DNA of 64,000 bases from Anisakis pegreffii (lineage: Eukaryota; Nematoda; Chromadorea; Rhabditida; Anisakidae), in NCBI GenBank assembly GCA_035041965.1, contig JAPYMA010000395.1:1-64000 (forward strand), in the 5' to 3' direction. Position 1 is the first letter of the stretch. The number at the start of each line of letters is the position of its first letter. Below the pieces are notes generated by a model that searched no databases, was not told where the DNA came from, and saw only the letters and a program-made list of their open reading frames with translations. Both the position numbers and the translations under genes were made by a program. Shown one piece after another: positions 13,281 through 26,402 of the stretch.

Positions 13281-16200
13281 AAATTGCTATAGGACAATGG
13301 AGCAAAATAACGCAGTTGTTTTTGCAATGGATGATTTTAATGGTTGATCCATCAAACAGTTGTTTGGATTCTGTCGGAATTATCCCATTTCACAACAACG
13401 GCCCTTGTGTGCAGCGGTAATCAGTGGAAAATAAGTTACTTAAGACAAAAGAAGAAAGATTGTGTTAAACCGAAGAAATGATAATGATAATCTGGCGCTG
13501 CTAAGCATACGTCAATATTTCGGGTAGATGGCACGCATATGCGGTGATCAAAATTCAATGCAATCACCAAGCAATTCAAGGAACTAAATTCATTTTGTGG
13601 GCGAGAACTGAGTCTTCGAATATTCCCAAGTCAGTCATTTATCAAGCGCTGTAAAATATTTACGGTCTCATGATGATTCAATATAAATCAAGCTAATGGG
13701 CGGAACTTTTCAACGCTCGTTTTTTATAAACAAAGGCATGTTATCATTGTGTTAGGTTTAACACTGGATTTCGTTGGATGTATTTTATACTTGAATATGC
13801 ACACACACAAACGCACATCAAGTCTAATGTTGTTACTCTTTCAAACTTTTTTTTTGGAAATTGAAATGGAGTCTGATCGATCACTGTCACCACACGCCAC
13901 TAACACTCAAATGCCTTCCTATTCACAACCGTATCTCGTCCTCTAAAGACAACATCGTCAATGCTCTTTTGGAGATTATTTCATAGATGGAGTGATATTC
14001 GGAGAATTTTTATTTTATAGCTTATGAACATTCAGTTGCTGTTTGCATCAAACTTTTTTAGACGGCATTTGTTTGGTGGAATTGAGTCAAATGACTAACT
14101 TACAATAATGTATCAATGCCCTCGGGAAATTTTCGGAGAGATTCCATAGAGAAGAACATTTCAAATTGGTCACGCAGATCTGGTCGATACTTTTTTCTTC
14201 TCATTGATTGTTAGGTATTGCTCATAAGCTGTAGGTGACACAGGTGACGTGCAGGAAACTTTTGCGCAGTTGTTATGCTCAAACCTGCAATGCGCAAAAT
14301 GTCATGCATGATCCTGTCGAGTATGTGAGCTCGTAGATATTTGTTTGCAATATCGCGTTTGTATTTGTTAACGTTATCGTTCGTCAACTGATTGTGAGCA
14401 AATTTCATCATTAATTATGACTCATTGTTAGAATGAGAAGGCGATGCATGTTGCTGTGGTGTTTCGACCAAATCGTTCCCTTATGACCTGGTATTCAGAG
14501 AGAGAGGAGTGTCCCTGAAAACGGATTGAAAATGAACTTGTTCAGCCCTAAATGGAATAACTTGTTTCAAAAACAATTCTGAAATCATTGGAGAATACAA
14601 TGACTGACTCGTTTTGTTCAGCTCAGCGATATCTTCATGTAGTGATCAATGAGATCCGTGGAAATGGAAGATCAATTGAGTAGAATAATGCAGACTCCAA
14701 CCAGAGGTGATAGTTTCGATAACGATTGAGATGAGATGAATGAAAACTGTTTCAAACGGAGATGGATCGAAACTGCTTGTTGCTCTAAAAGTATCGAAAC
14801 TTCTCATCAGCGTTTTCTTTTGAACACGCAAAAATCGCATGTGACTATTTCCGTAATAAAGCGAAACAGTCATGACTTCAACGTGTATCCATATGTCTTA
14901 CAGTGCTGCGTTATTGGTGACATTGAAGATTCGCCATGACGTTTCAGTTCTCAATCATAAGTGCAACATTTTACAGGGTATAAAGTAGTTTACGACTCTC
15001 GAATTGCTAGCGTTATTGTGCATAGGTATGGTTGGCACATTATTCGTTACAATTATTGGCCCTCTCGAGAATGTCTTACGGTAAAATTAATACGTCTTCA
15101 CTGGTCATCATAAAATGACTTTTGGTTTCATTATATCGCTTGCTGATTAGCAGAAATCGTGTGCATTTTACAGCTGTTTGATGCTAGGCAACGGCTCATT
15201 CCTTCTAATTTTCACGGAAGTGATGATATCATCCTAATGAGTGATATCATCCTAAATATTTGCAGATATCAAATAACAGTACTCATTACTCGAAATTGAA
15301 ACGTTTCATGCAATAGGATACTGGCGCTTGATGTGCCACAAATGACATCTGTGATATATTTGAGTAGTTTTTTCGAAACTCGTTTTTTTCGTCGATAGCA
15401 CTCTTACGTAAGAGTAGTCGTTTTTCACTTTCCAGAGCAACTCAAACGAGTAATTAGGATTGTTCGCTAGGAGAATATTATTCATTTGTAACGTCTTTCT
15501 CACGATGACTTCTTTTTTTGCACGTGCGTATTTTTCAGTGATGTGAGATAGAGTTGATTACGGGCACAGAAAGTGCTCTTGCTCTCTTTGAGGTAGGTTG
15601 TTCATTCATCTGATTTGTTTTGATTATCCCTCTTGAAATTGAGGCGTTTCAAAAGAAAAATTTATTGAATTTTAGCGCAACGGTTGCGATGAGCATCGAA
15701 TGTTGTCCTTGCTTATCATCAAACGTGCTCTCTTGCTCATCAACTTTGCACTCGTCTCGAGTTTTTTGATTGATCGAACTTGTTCGAACAACTTCGTTAA
15801 GCTCTCGAAAACAAAGATATTTGTCAGTTCAAATTTTGAGTGCCAACGCGCACGCAGTTCAGCAAAGAGTAAGACATTAATGATGCGTTAGCAACGGAAA
15901 GCCCTTTTCAGGGCACAGTTGCTCTTTCCTTACAAACAGCTTGTTATTTGAAAATCATCGTGCCCACGACATAATCCAATGATTACCACTGAGTATTTAT
16001 TGGAGTCAGATGTGCGTTCGCATAATTTCACGTTCAGATTGTAGGCTTGAAGCTCATCAAAAACTTCTGTGGCCCTCTTTGAATCACTTGAACGCGAACA
16101 TTTGTTGCTAGAAACTTTAATTTTGTTTTAGTTAATTTTGTTTCACAGCTGAGCACTTCCAACAGGATGTTAGCTGGGCAATACGAAAAGGAGTACCAAT

Positions 16201-16630
16201 CTGAATTATGTGCATGGTTAAGTTTCAGAGCATCACTGATTTAATCAGAAGAAATGTGCGATCGGCTTTTCATTTGATCAACAGTACGCATGATTAAAAG
16301 TGAAGTGAAGAGCATTTTGACGAAACGTTAACATCGAACGAACGCTTACTAATCAAGATGACTTCCAGATTAGCAATGCACTAGAAGTATACCTAATTCC
16401 GTGAGCCAGCCGATGCTTGGCTCGAAAATATCCTGCAATCTGACAAAGAATACGTGAATTTTAGAAAAAAAAAAGAACGTTCCTCGTTTAGTGCATGTGT
16501 CATTTTTTGAAGGAACGAGTCGAATGATGAGGTTGTTTACATTTTAACCGACTTATTCCTAATGCAATTGCTTTCATATTCGCAAATTAATTGCACCGAA
16601 ATGCCTCCGAACGTCGCTATTTGGAGTGAA

Positions 16631-16649
16631 CTAAAAGAGCTCATATTAT
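16631..16649. repeat. Left copy of a 19-bp perfect direct repeat
   Basis: CTAAAAGAGCTCATATTAT is repeated without mismatch at 16861-16879, exactly 230 bp downstream. The flanking bases differ, so the exact repeat is short, like a target-site duplication. Confidence 0.9.
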
Positions 16650-16838
16650 TTTAATAGCATTGCATTACCTCGATCAGCTGCCGCGGTCACAGTTGATGAG
16701 GGACCTGAAAATAGCAAACAGTCGAAGAAGAGGAAATCAATACAGTCAATTATGATCCAAAAACATGATGAAAACATCCGTATGATAAATTTCCTCAACA
16801 TCCTTATGCATTCAATGTTGGAAGATATCTTCATCTAG
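16650..16838 (+). pseudogene. Exon-like open frame between direct repeats (possible retrocopy fragment)
   Basis: The plus strand is open from 16635 to the TAG at 16836-16838, about 67 codons, with no ATG until the second half. Its second half is lysine- and methionine-rich (it contains KQSKKRKSIQ and ends MLEDIFI before the stop), like the C-terminal helix of a nuclear or DNA-binding protein, but I cannot name a family. A possible acceptor AG lies at 16676. The segment sits between two perfect 19-bp direct repeats, which suggests insertion of a gene fragment. There is no poly-A tail before the right repeat, which argues against a simple processed copy. It may also be a genuine terminal exon. 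Confidence 0.3.
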
Positions 16839-16860
16839 CAATTATCATCCTATGATTGAT

Positions 16861-16879
16861 CTAAAAGAGCTCATATTAT
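16861..16879. repeat. Right copy of the 19-bp direct repeat
   Basis: Identical to 16631-16649. The sequence between the copies is 211 bp. Confidence 0.9.
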
Positions 16880-19350
16880 CATTATTGCTAACTTACTCAT
16901 TAACTCCCGTATCATTAAGCACTCATTAACGTTAAATGCTCAACGTAAGGAAATGGATGATGCGTTTTCTTCAAAGACTGTACGATGAGTGAAAATGAGC
17001 CCGTCACATTTCTTTATTCGTAAGTTCTCACATTTTCAGTCATGTGCTAAAGTTCTTGAGTGCATCTTATTTTTCATTTTCTGGATGTTCAAAGCAATGA
17101 AGTTTGTTGCGAACAATGTAGTTTTTTCATTGCGTTATTGCAATAAAGTGAATTAGCCGTTCTGCGCTGAGTACCTTCCAATCATAGACATATACATACC
17201 ACTTCTGAACATGTTTTTCATTTAGAGTTGAGTTTGCCCCATGCATAATAACTGATACTTGTAATTGCACTTTCAAAACTACATTCTACTTGATCATTCG
17301 ATTATTTCTGTGAATATATCCGATACAAGTCTCTTCCTCTCACCCACCTACCAGCTTCCGATGAATTTTAAGCGTTTCTCTTTAATCGCAATACCATGAG
17401 TGCTCATCGATGCTACGCCTACGCACGAAAGGCTGCGTGTGCGCTAATGTGATTTCTTCATGTCTGTTTTGGAGGTGTTCACGGTTGGTGAAGCCTTATA
17501 AAACATTCTGAAGCTTGATAAAGTAAGAGCAGTGGCAGAAATTTTAGAGAGTCTATGCGATATTGACGATGGTCTAATTGCGACGGTCAACTGATCGAAA
17601 CTTTGAATCTGCTACTGTATCATGGATCGTCTTTTACGCTTGAAACTTTTAGCAAGTTGATTTGAAAATAAGATCAGAACTGTTTTTGGCTCAGTCGTAA
17701 GTGACATTGTTTCGTAGTTGTTTCAGATAGTTTGCCGCCGAATTGAATAATTTTTAATTCCTGATGATAGGAAATGACAGCGCATCGCAGATTCTCTTCT
17801 GTAAATGATAGCCGTTAGATGTGTTATCTGCATCATTCAGTCTGTGATCATTTTATGGGAACAAAAAACAACGAGTGCATTTGGCGATCGATCATCGGGT
17901 GTCTACTTCTGCTGATGACATAATGAATGTAAACAGGCAGACGTTGCTCAATGAGAAGATCTCGACTGACAGATCAGGAAATTGCACAGGAATTATCGCT
18001 ATCAGAGCGAAACGTTTCTTTCAACAACCCACTAACTGAAATTTGCAATTTTGCAAATACCTCTTCATTATTTATTTCACTCGAATCAGCAAATCCAAAC
18101 TATCAAATTTCTACCATAATGCAAAGATATTGGTGATAGCTTTGCACTATAATAAAAATTTTGATAGTCGGATTTAGCTATGAAATGTGTAACGTTGCAG
18201 TTTTTCGACACAATTCATCAACGTTTACGGCATTGTCTATTTTTTCAGTCCTTATCATATTGGATTTGAGAGCATTCGGAGTGGTTTTTGCAATGAGCAG
18301 ATCCCTCGATATTCATTCCCTTAGCTTGCTGAGGTGCTGCACATCGGAATATTGATGCGCACCGATGAAACGTCGCATTTGTATTATGTGCGAAAATCAC
18401 TTGGATAGAACAAACGTTTATAGCGCAATTTGTTTTCTATCGTTCATGTGTGATCGGCTTTATGCCGAACTTTGAGAGCATTTGTAGAGTGTGCAGCAGT
18501 GACAAATATTGCTTGCTGCTGTTGGCAGGCAGTTCGTTGAACCAATTTGGTATGGTTTGTGCTTACAGGCCTACTAGTCAAAGCATAACATTTTGGTAGT
18601 CAGCACATCAAATTTGACAATTCACAAGCTTTCGACTTCCGTTGCGTGCAAATGACATAAGTCCATATACTCACAATCAGCGTATTCTATTCCGTCGAAA
18701 GAAACAAAATATTGAACCAGTAAGTTAAGTAGATGTCACTGAAATGCTTTGCAACATTGTGTATCAATATGAAATTATTATGTTATGTTAATGAGGCATG
18801 TCATGTGCATCCATCCGAACAACGAACTCTTCAAATATTAACCAACTTATTTGGTGTATTGAACCGCAACTAAACGTTTTGCACATCGATTTATTTCAAA
18901 ATTGCTTCTGCAAAGTATTCAAAAATATTGTCTGATGATAGACATCATCGACTTTCAGTATAAATACGGTTTGATTAGTGCATATGATGTGTGATATTGA
19001 TGTGTAATCAACATCATAGATCCAAATCACTTCAAAAATCACAACTAGTGTTTCGTCGATCACTGAAGCAGTTGCTGTGCTGACAGCGAAACTCTGCAGG
19101 TTTTAGTGGCCGAACGCTTGGCACTGAATGTTTACTTACTAGTCAGATTTACATTCTCAAAATGAGCAACATGGACTCTGGTAATCCAATGAGTGCTAAA
19201 CTAAAAATTATTGTCAAGAACTGAGAGAATGAAATAAGATGAGATGATAAAGGCGATGAGAATGAAATAAGCGGAAGCGTCTGGGGATTTCGCATCGATT
19301 GCGCTCATTCTTGAATCACATTGGATTGAAGCATTGAACAGTGAAGCAAA

Positions 19351-19446
19351 TTTTACTTAATTTGAGACACTCGAGAGTTTGAATGGAAAATTTGTCGACG
19401 AATACGTCTGTCTGGTTTTCTTTCAACTGAGCGATAAGCAAGTGAA
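19351..19446. repeat. Copy A of a ~95-bp dispersed repeat
   Basis: About 86% identical over its length to 20177-20268 in the same orientation, with one 4-bp gap. Both begin TTTTACTTA, contain GAATACGTCTG and end AGTGAA. Flanking sequence does not match, so this is a repeat-family member rather than a long duplication. Confidence 0.75.
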
Positions 19447-20176
19447 ATAATTAAATCCTTATTGAATTCTCAAAGAAAAAAGTGCACAACTTGTGAAGAA
19501 AAAAAAACTTTGTTAACAATTTCAATAATTTGTAGCTTGAATCTCCAATGCATACCAAAAACAATATGATATGCGCTATTCTTTCTAAGTAGGATAACAA
19601 AATGTTACCGATGTGTAGCCAACTAACATTTTCTTTCGCAACAGTTGCACCAGTTTAAAGTGCAACTCTTCAAGAAGACGACGAGAATGCGTCATTCATT
19701 GCACTATTTTTTGTACTGGATGCATACATGCGGTTTGCGAAAAAAAAACCGAAAAGATGATTAGTGAGGATTGTTCTCGTTGAGTTGAAGCATTGAACGA
19801 ATGAACTGAATTCTTTAGTTTGCCATAATACGATTATCATCCTAATAAAAGCCATTATAATGACCTTATGGCATTCAATAACATCGTCATAATAAAATTT
19901 TATCAACGTTCACATATTTTGCTGCGCTATCCTTGTCTCTTATAAAGCTGAGAACGTCAGCGAATGATTCGGCAATTTACGCCCTCCCTAACGTTTCTCA
20001 AAGCTGCTTTCTTCAAATTTCACTGAATTAGTTTCTTCACTGAATGTTTTGTTGATTGGTCAATCTTAATTCTATTTTTACGTGTAATGTTGAAAATTGA
20101 TCGCTTGTTGAAGAGATTCTATTTTAGCTCTTCAAATATTGTTTGGTTTATGGATTTTGTTATCTGTTTGCGGAAC

Positions 20177-20268
20177 TTTTACTTAGTTTGAGACATTTGA
20201 GAATTTTAATCGAAAATTTATCGAGGAATACGTCTGGTTTTATTGCAACTCAGAGATAAGCCAGTGAA
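20177..20268. repeat. Copy B of the ~95-bp dispersed repeat
   Basis: Partner of 19351-19446. It lies about 480 bp upstream of the GPCR start codon and shows no open frame shared with copy A. Confidence 0.75.
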
Positions 20269-20732
20269 CATTGATACACTAAAGCTGTTCCCAGAAACAG
20301 TGCCGATATTGACGTGCAGAAGATTGAGGTATGGATGATGCATCTGAATTGTACTTGATTAGTGATGCTGATGCTTTGTTTGCAGATTTTATGATATTAT
20401 TACATGTACGCTTCGCTGAAGAAATTATTTTCTAACGAATGTTTCAAAGAAAAAAAAGTTTTGAGAATGCCACAGACACAGCTATATTCATAGCTGGAAA
20501 GTAGGCGATGCATCTACAGTTTCCATGGTTATTTTGTAAGTTAATCCTCCAGATCCGGATGCATCTGCAGTTGATCAATCCGGATCATCTATATTCCAGA
20601 TTAGGAAATCGTCAAGATTTTGCACGAACTACTATTGCTTTCTTGCAGTTTCAATCTCTGATCGCCACTCAGCGGGTTCGTTGTGAGCGCGTTGACGTAA
20701 CTAATGAAAATTCATGAGAGCACAACAATTAC

Positions 20733-20746
20733 GCTGTTTGCAGGTA
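20733..20746 (+). promoter_or_regulatory. Probable trans-splice acceptor of the GPCR gene
   Basis: A pyrimidine-rich GCTGTTTGCAG ends at 20743, only three bases before the ATG at 20747. No in-phase upstream coding exon was found, so a spliced-leader acceptor is the simplest reading; a 5'UTR intron is the alternative. Confidence 0.5.
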
Positions 20747-23700
20747 ATGTACGGTCAGCACCTGCAAAATACGACCAGGATATTTTGTCATCATTCGAAT
20801 GAACTAACTTTTTCACCTATGCAAGCTGTCTTTCGAATTTATATCATGCCCGTAACATATACGTTCGGCATTTGCGCAAATTTAATCAACATCTGCGTAT
20901 TTTCGCATAAACAGGTACATCGCTAGCATGCATTGATTCATTGTTGTTTGCCATTCATATTGGACATTAGTCTCATCGAATCCCGGTTTAGCAATCAACA
21001 AACATGCGGAACTGCCTGAAATTTGGCTCTAATTTCGCAGCTGCCTTGTAACAAGTCGTCTACTTTCGGCAGACGACTGATTCTTGCCTAGAACCCTATT
21101 TATTTGCTCGGAACTGGAAAGGTTTCAAATCTGAGACGATAACGATCCAATCGGTCGATAAATGAGGCGTTTTGCAGATGCGTTCACAAAAGGTGAATTG
21201 GTTCTTTCTGGCTCTTTCAATCAGTGATCTCGTCGTCTTAATCGCAGCATTTTTCGTCTTTTCGGCGCCCGTTATCGCCGAAGATTCGGGCATTTTTGCA
21301 CTGGTTAATGCATCACCACAACTTCTCGTCTTCTTCTATCCATTCGCACACATCGCTCACACCACTGCCGTTTACCTGACAGTGCTCGTGTCGGTGCATC
21401 GTTATTTGGGTGTTTGTCATCCATTTTTGGTGAGCGCGTTGAAGTGTTCTTCATGCGTATACACTCTCTTGTGAGTGTTCAGAGCAGAATTCTCCTTGAG
21501 AAGGTTTATCCCCATGCACATGTTCGTTCCCACATCAATAATAAAGAAAGCACACCCACGAGAGTTAATTGCTGATTTTTGTACGACATCTTTCGTCAGG
21601 CACTAGCATTTCAGTGAGAAAATGATTCAGTTCATTGTTTCGGGGTGATTTCATGTATTGTCACCTAGAAAAATATTTGGGGAGAAGGAGTGATCTACAT
21701 GGAGTGAGCAAATCGGATTAACGATCAATGCGCAAGAAATTGGATTAGAAAGTGAAAAATGCGAGAAATTTGGATAAAGCAACCAACCGGTTGTGACTGG
21801 TACCAACTATTTGGCTTTTTTTTCAGGTAAGAAGAATCTCGAATGCTAGCAGCGTTAAATGGGTATTGTTATTAGCGGTATTGTTTGCGACTTTTTTCAA
21901 TGTTCCACGTTGGTTCGAGCTGGAGAATGTGAGGTGTTTCAGTGAAACATTTCTACGGTGAGTGTGCATATTCGCATCTGATTGCAGTTAGTGTTTCATC
22001 AGCGAACGAAATAAAAAAAAGCAGAGCATGTTCACCACCGAATGATGTGGGATTGAGCTTAGTGAATTGGCATCTTAGGGTATTTCAGGGATTGGAGTCT
22101 ATTTTGCTCCAACAAAGACTAAGTTCATGTTAGATGACATGTGCACGCGTGATGAACTTCCTGATCGAGGGGAAATATCACTTGATGAGGAAGTTGACAA
22201 CACTTGTGTACGTTGCGAATGGTTGCTTGGAATTCACTAGATTTGTTGGTGATGATTATGGTAGGACCGAAACAGACCTGTTGGTTGTAACCGTTGATGA
22301 GAAGGAGAGTTGCATGAATCGCATTTTTTGGAGCATGTCTAATACTCTAAAGATTTATTCACAATAGTCAGTAAATCATGATTTGCGCTCAGAAAAATCA
22401 AGCTCTTTTTTTGATGAGTATTTTGTTCCCATTGCCAATCAAGGTCTGTGCGATAGATGAATCAAATGTTATCGGTTAGGAAGACTTTTTGGGATTGAAT
22501 TTGCAAGAGCTTCATTGAAAGCAATTGCAGAGAAATAATTTGTATCCCTCGGATGTGCGTGAATGCTTTACCGGGATAAACACTACTGTTAATGGATGGA
22601 ATACTCATTCAGCAGAACGGGAAATCAAAATTTGTAATTTGCGTTTTCTATTCATTTCAGTGAAAGTGAAATGGTTGCTCCAGCACCGCTGATGCGGAAT
22701 GAAGCTTTTGTGATTGTGTACAGGGTGATAATGTTCCTAGTGGTTATGTTCCTGGTGCCGTTCATAACATTAACAGTTGTCAACTATAAGATAATCCTTG
22801 CATTGAAACTTTCTTCGAGGTTCGTTTCATTCTCATTCATGAATTCACTTCATCTCATTAAAGGTTTTTTTGCGCTTTACTAAATCATGAATGCGCTGAA
22901 TGAATAATACCAAGAAATGTGACGATGTGGACGTTCTGCACTGATGAATAAACTTTTGATTGGCCATCTACATTTAATGGCATGAATAAATTCGTTAGAA
23001 AGGAAATTTAGACTCATTTGATTGATACGTTCATTTGAACAATGAGTTTAAGCTTGATTCTCAAACAGCATTAAGCGCACAAATGATTTTGTCATCGGTT
23101 TGTGTAGACAAGAGATCAGAGTCAATTGCCTAGCCTGTTGGCTACTTTGAGTTGATTAGCAATGTTGATCAATTGCTGCATCCAACATTAAGTGCGATTG
23201 CTGCACAGGGAGACGCAAGAATCTTTCAGATTAAGGGATCGAATGTTGAATCGTACGTTGAAAGAGACGAAAAATGCCACAATTGTCAGACGTGTTACAT
23301 GTCCGCAATCAGCTAACGATTCCAATAGTAAACTGATGGTGACCCCGAAGTCGTGCTTAAAAGATGTGAACGGTAACCAGAAATCAAATTTTTGCTTTGC
23401 TACTCAATTGGTTCAGTGCTCTCATATTTCCGTCACCCAAATAAAATGAGTCACACACACAAACATCTGAAGAGAATCCGTTTCATTTTCAGAAAGACGT
23501 GAAGAAGGCGTAACGGTTATGTTGGTGGCGATCGTCACCGAATTTCTACTCTTCAATTTTCTTTCATTTGCGAATAATTTAGTGGAACTGATGTTCGCTT
23601 CGTTTGCGAGCAGCAATTACTTTCAATTGCTAGTTGAAGTGTCCACACTGTTGGTGAGTCTGAATGCTGCGACCACAATAATTATCTATGTGGCTTTTGG

Positions 23701-24212
23701 AAGTAAATATCGAACGGTTGCCAAAATGGTTAGCATGACGTTATTAACGCTCAACAAAGAACGTAAACAGTGAAATGATTTTGAATTACATGCAGACATA
23801 TTACAATAGAATACAGCTCGTTAGCATGACTGTTCGGTGATTCGCGCAAGATTCGAATTGCTCAGCAAGCACACTGAGAACTGTTCAAGTGCTAACGATT
23901 TATGAGGCTTTTTTCGATGATGCACTTTCGTTGGAAACGAGCCGATATGTTCAGTGATCGATGAAATTCTTTCAGGTCATTTTGACGACTTATTCACGAT
24001 TGAAGTATCGTCGAAAATCCACATGCAATAATTCAACGTTCAACACGCATCCCAATGACGCAACATTCATGGCTACTAGCAATGAAGATGATGCGAACAA
24101 GAAATGTATCATCAGGCCGACAGTATACTCCACTATTTCCTTGTATAAAGCTCATAACATCACTCAGAACTATCCATTCTCGGATTCAATGCGTCCGCCA
24201 TTCGACGTTTGA
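20747..24212 (+). CDS. FMRFamide-receptor-like class A GPCR, 7 exons
   Basis: Predicted seven-helix neuropeptide receptor of the plasma membrane, 448 residues. Exons: 20747-20914, 21178-21429, 21827-21957, 22661-22819, 23209-23372, 23493-23728 and 23976-24212; every junction keeps phase. The N-terminus has an NTT glycosylation site. TM1 is near residues 30-52. TM2 carries LALSISDLVVL with the sodium-site Asp73. TM3 ends VHRYLGVCHPF, with His130 at the usual Asp of DRY. TM5 contains VPFITLTVVNYKI, TM6 FLSFANNLVELMF, and TM7 LNAATTIIIYVAFGSKY in place of NPxxY. These features match nematode FRPR and insect FMRFamide receptors; the ligand is inferred only. A conventional TM3 disulfide Cys is not visible. 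Exon 6 could instead read through to a TGA at 23771-23773, giving a shorter tail, but the splice to exon 7 gives a typical basic tail. Confidence 0.85.
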
Positions 24213-26370
24213 CTGTCCGAACTGTCCATTTTCCAACCAGTGAAATCTTATGTTTTTTCTCTGATGAAGCAATCAAAAATGTAGCTGAAACGGTTGTTCC
24301 CTGGGAAATTTGAGCCAGATACAGCTGCCTCTTTACGTTCAGCTGATAGATTTTTTCTCATACAATTCAATTGCGTGATGTGTTGTGCCTGCTTATTATG
24401 AGACGGTGATGTTGTTATATGGTTTTTATGCTGTGCATTTTATTGAAAGTGTCTAGAGTTAAAAACAGCTGTATTTAGCTGATGATGCTGCTTCTTCGCT
24501 TCGTAATTTTGCAGCAACTCATTTGAGCTTCAAGTTCAGCAGCATTTTAATCCTGAACACTCACGTGATTCACAGAATTGTTGTTATTCAGTTGTGTATC
24601 TGATCTAATGCAGAGAGTATCCCGTGCCTAGATAAGTGTGAACCATTAGAGCACATTTCAACCTTTCAAAAATTTATACGTTAAAGTCCATCCTAGGTCA
24701 TTTTATGCCCTTGTATGCGTTGAAATCTGTCCTTACCTACTTCTGTGTATAGGAAAGAAAACCTTACCTCGCATATCCTCGAATTGCATGGTCGTCGTCA
24801 CGTTTGCTCTGGGATTAAAACGGCTAACAGCTTATGAAGGTTTTATCTGTATGTAATGCACATATCTCTTGTATGTACTACTGTGTATGCTGTAAATATG
24901 AGTGTTCTTCATGTTCTAGACTGACTGTTCAATGTTCAGCATAAATGTATGGTCCTTTGCTCTGTACCTCATCACTACAGGCGATCTTGCCTTCTGGACA
25001 TCAAACACCTAATGGTAGATTCTGAACCGTGATCACATCGAATAATTCATTGAAATCCAATATATTACGTCGAGGAAGGATTGATGGATGTAATTAAACT
25101 AATTCTTCGCTATTCTATTCTCCTCGGTTCCGAAAGCGATCGTCTTTTTGCTATGATTTGATACACTTGAACGAATTTGTTTGTTGTTCGGTGAATGTAA
25201 TTAAAAGCAAACGTCACAAGCAAGGAAATGACGAACGTAACCAGTTTCGAAGGGATGACTGGTTCCATTAAGACCTACATACATAGTTGCGTCATCGTTG
25301 TCTTTCCGCATGGTTTGAGTTCAAAAACAAATTTCGAATGAGTCGTTTCGTTGATACGATTTGCAGAGATCGAGATTTCTCGTCCCAATAAAGGAACACA
25401 TCACTGTCTCCAATATTTTGGTCAGTCGGTTGATGAGATCACAGTCAGTGAATTTGGGATATAGTTATGATGATGGGAAATTTGGTTTTAGTAGACGAGG
25501 TTGTTGGAAGTTGTGAGCAAACGAGACAAATGGCAATATTATTACATCAAATACGAGAATAAAATATTCTGCAGTGTAGCAAGCGTTCAATGAAATACAG
25601 TTCTTTGCATGTGCAGCAAGAGAGTCATTGTTACGCAATCCAAAGTCAGGTTCCTGTATTCATGAAAGCATTTTCAACTACTAGAAAAAAAGTGACAACC
25701 TCAACGCAATCAAAATCAATCATGAGATTAAATGTGACTTCAAAACGCATCACATTAGAATGGTTATTATCGGATTGTACTATTGCTCATGTATCTAGTG
25801 ACTTTTAGACGTATCACAGAGCAATTATTTCCTCAATTCTGTATTGATTGAGTGCGATTGAACTCTCAGCTTGTGGTTCACTGAATGAATCAGAATGAAT
25901 TCAACGAATGGCATTCATCATTGCCAGTGCAGCATGAGCACGGAAGGCTACCGTAGGGTTTTCAGGATGAGGAAATGGAAAGTTTTTGCAATTCACTGCA
26001 ATCTGATGTGGTAAATAATTATTTGAAGAAATGAATCATGTGATGTAAGGAATGCGTTCTAAATCGGTCACGCATAGTTTGCAGAGTCATATTTAAGCGA
26101 TGAGAATGTGCATCTTCATTTTTCGTTCACTCTAATGCTCGTTGGGTTGCTACAGCCATGCTATTCCTTTCTATAATTTAGCGTTCTGAAAGATTACTGC
26201 AGTGTCGAGACGGATTGCTTGCTTTGCATAATGACTAGGGGTGCTGGTTGTAGTGAGCTCAACGAGAGGTTTTCGGATTGTTTTTTTCATGATTTCTTAA
26301 GTTTCAGCTGACAGCTGACTGCATTTCCAGTTTTTTTGTCTTCGACTAATCCGATAATGCATGCTTTCAG
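24213..26370. other. Intergenic, no supported gene
   Basis: About 2.2 kb between two plus-strand genes. I see no canonical AATAAA within several hundred bases of the GPCR stop, no recognisable exon and no notable repeat. The promoter of the next gene should lie toward the right end, but no clear element stands out. Confidence 0.6.
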
Positions 26371-26402
26371 GGGAGGAGAGAGCTGACTTTGGAGGGAACA
26401 GC

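Larger units (their letters stand above)
3791..20743. other. Gene-poor stretch, no supported gene
   Basis: About 17 kb in which no set of exons with matching splice phases or a recognisable domain could be built on either strand. Open frames are 60-96 codons long, the size expected by chance at this base composition. From 3791 to about 3870 the sequence still resembles the satellite at low identity and then becomes unique. The rest contains simple repeats, small duplications and the exon-like frame at 16650-16838, all listed separately. Confidence 0.6.
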
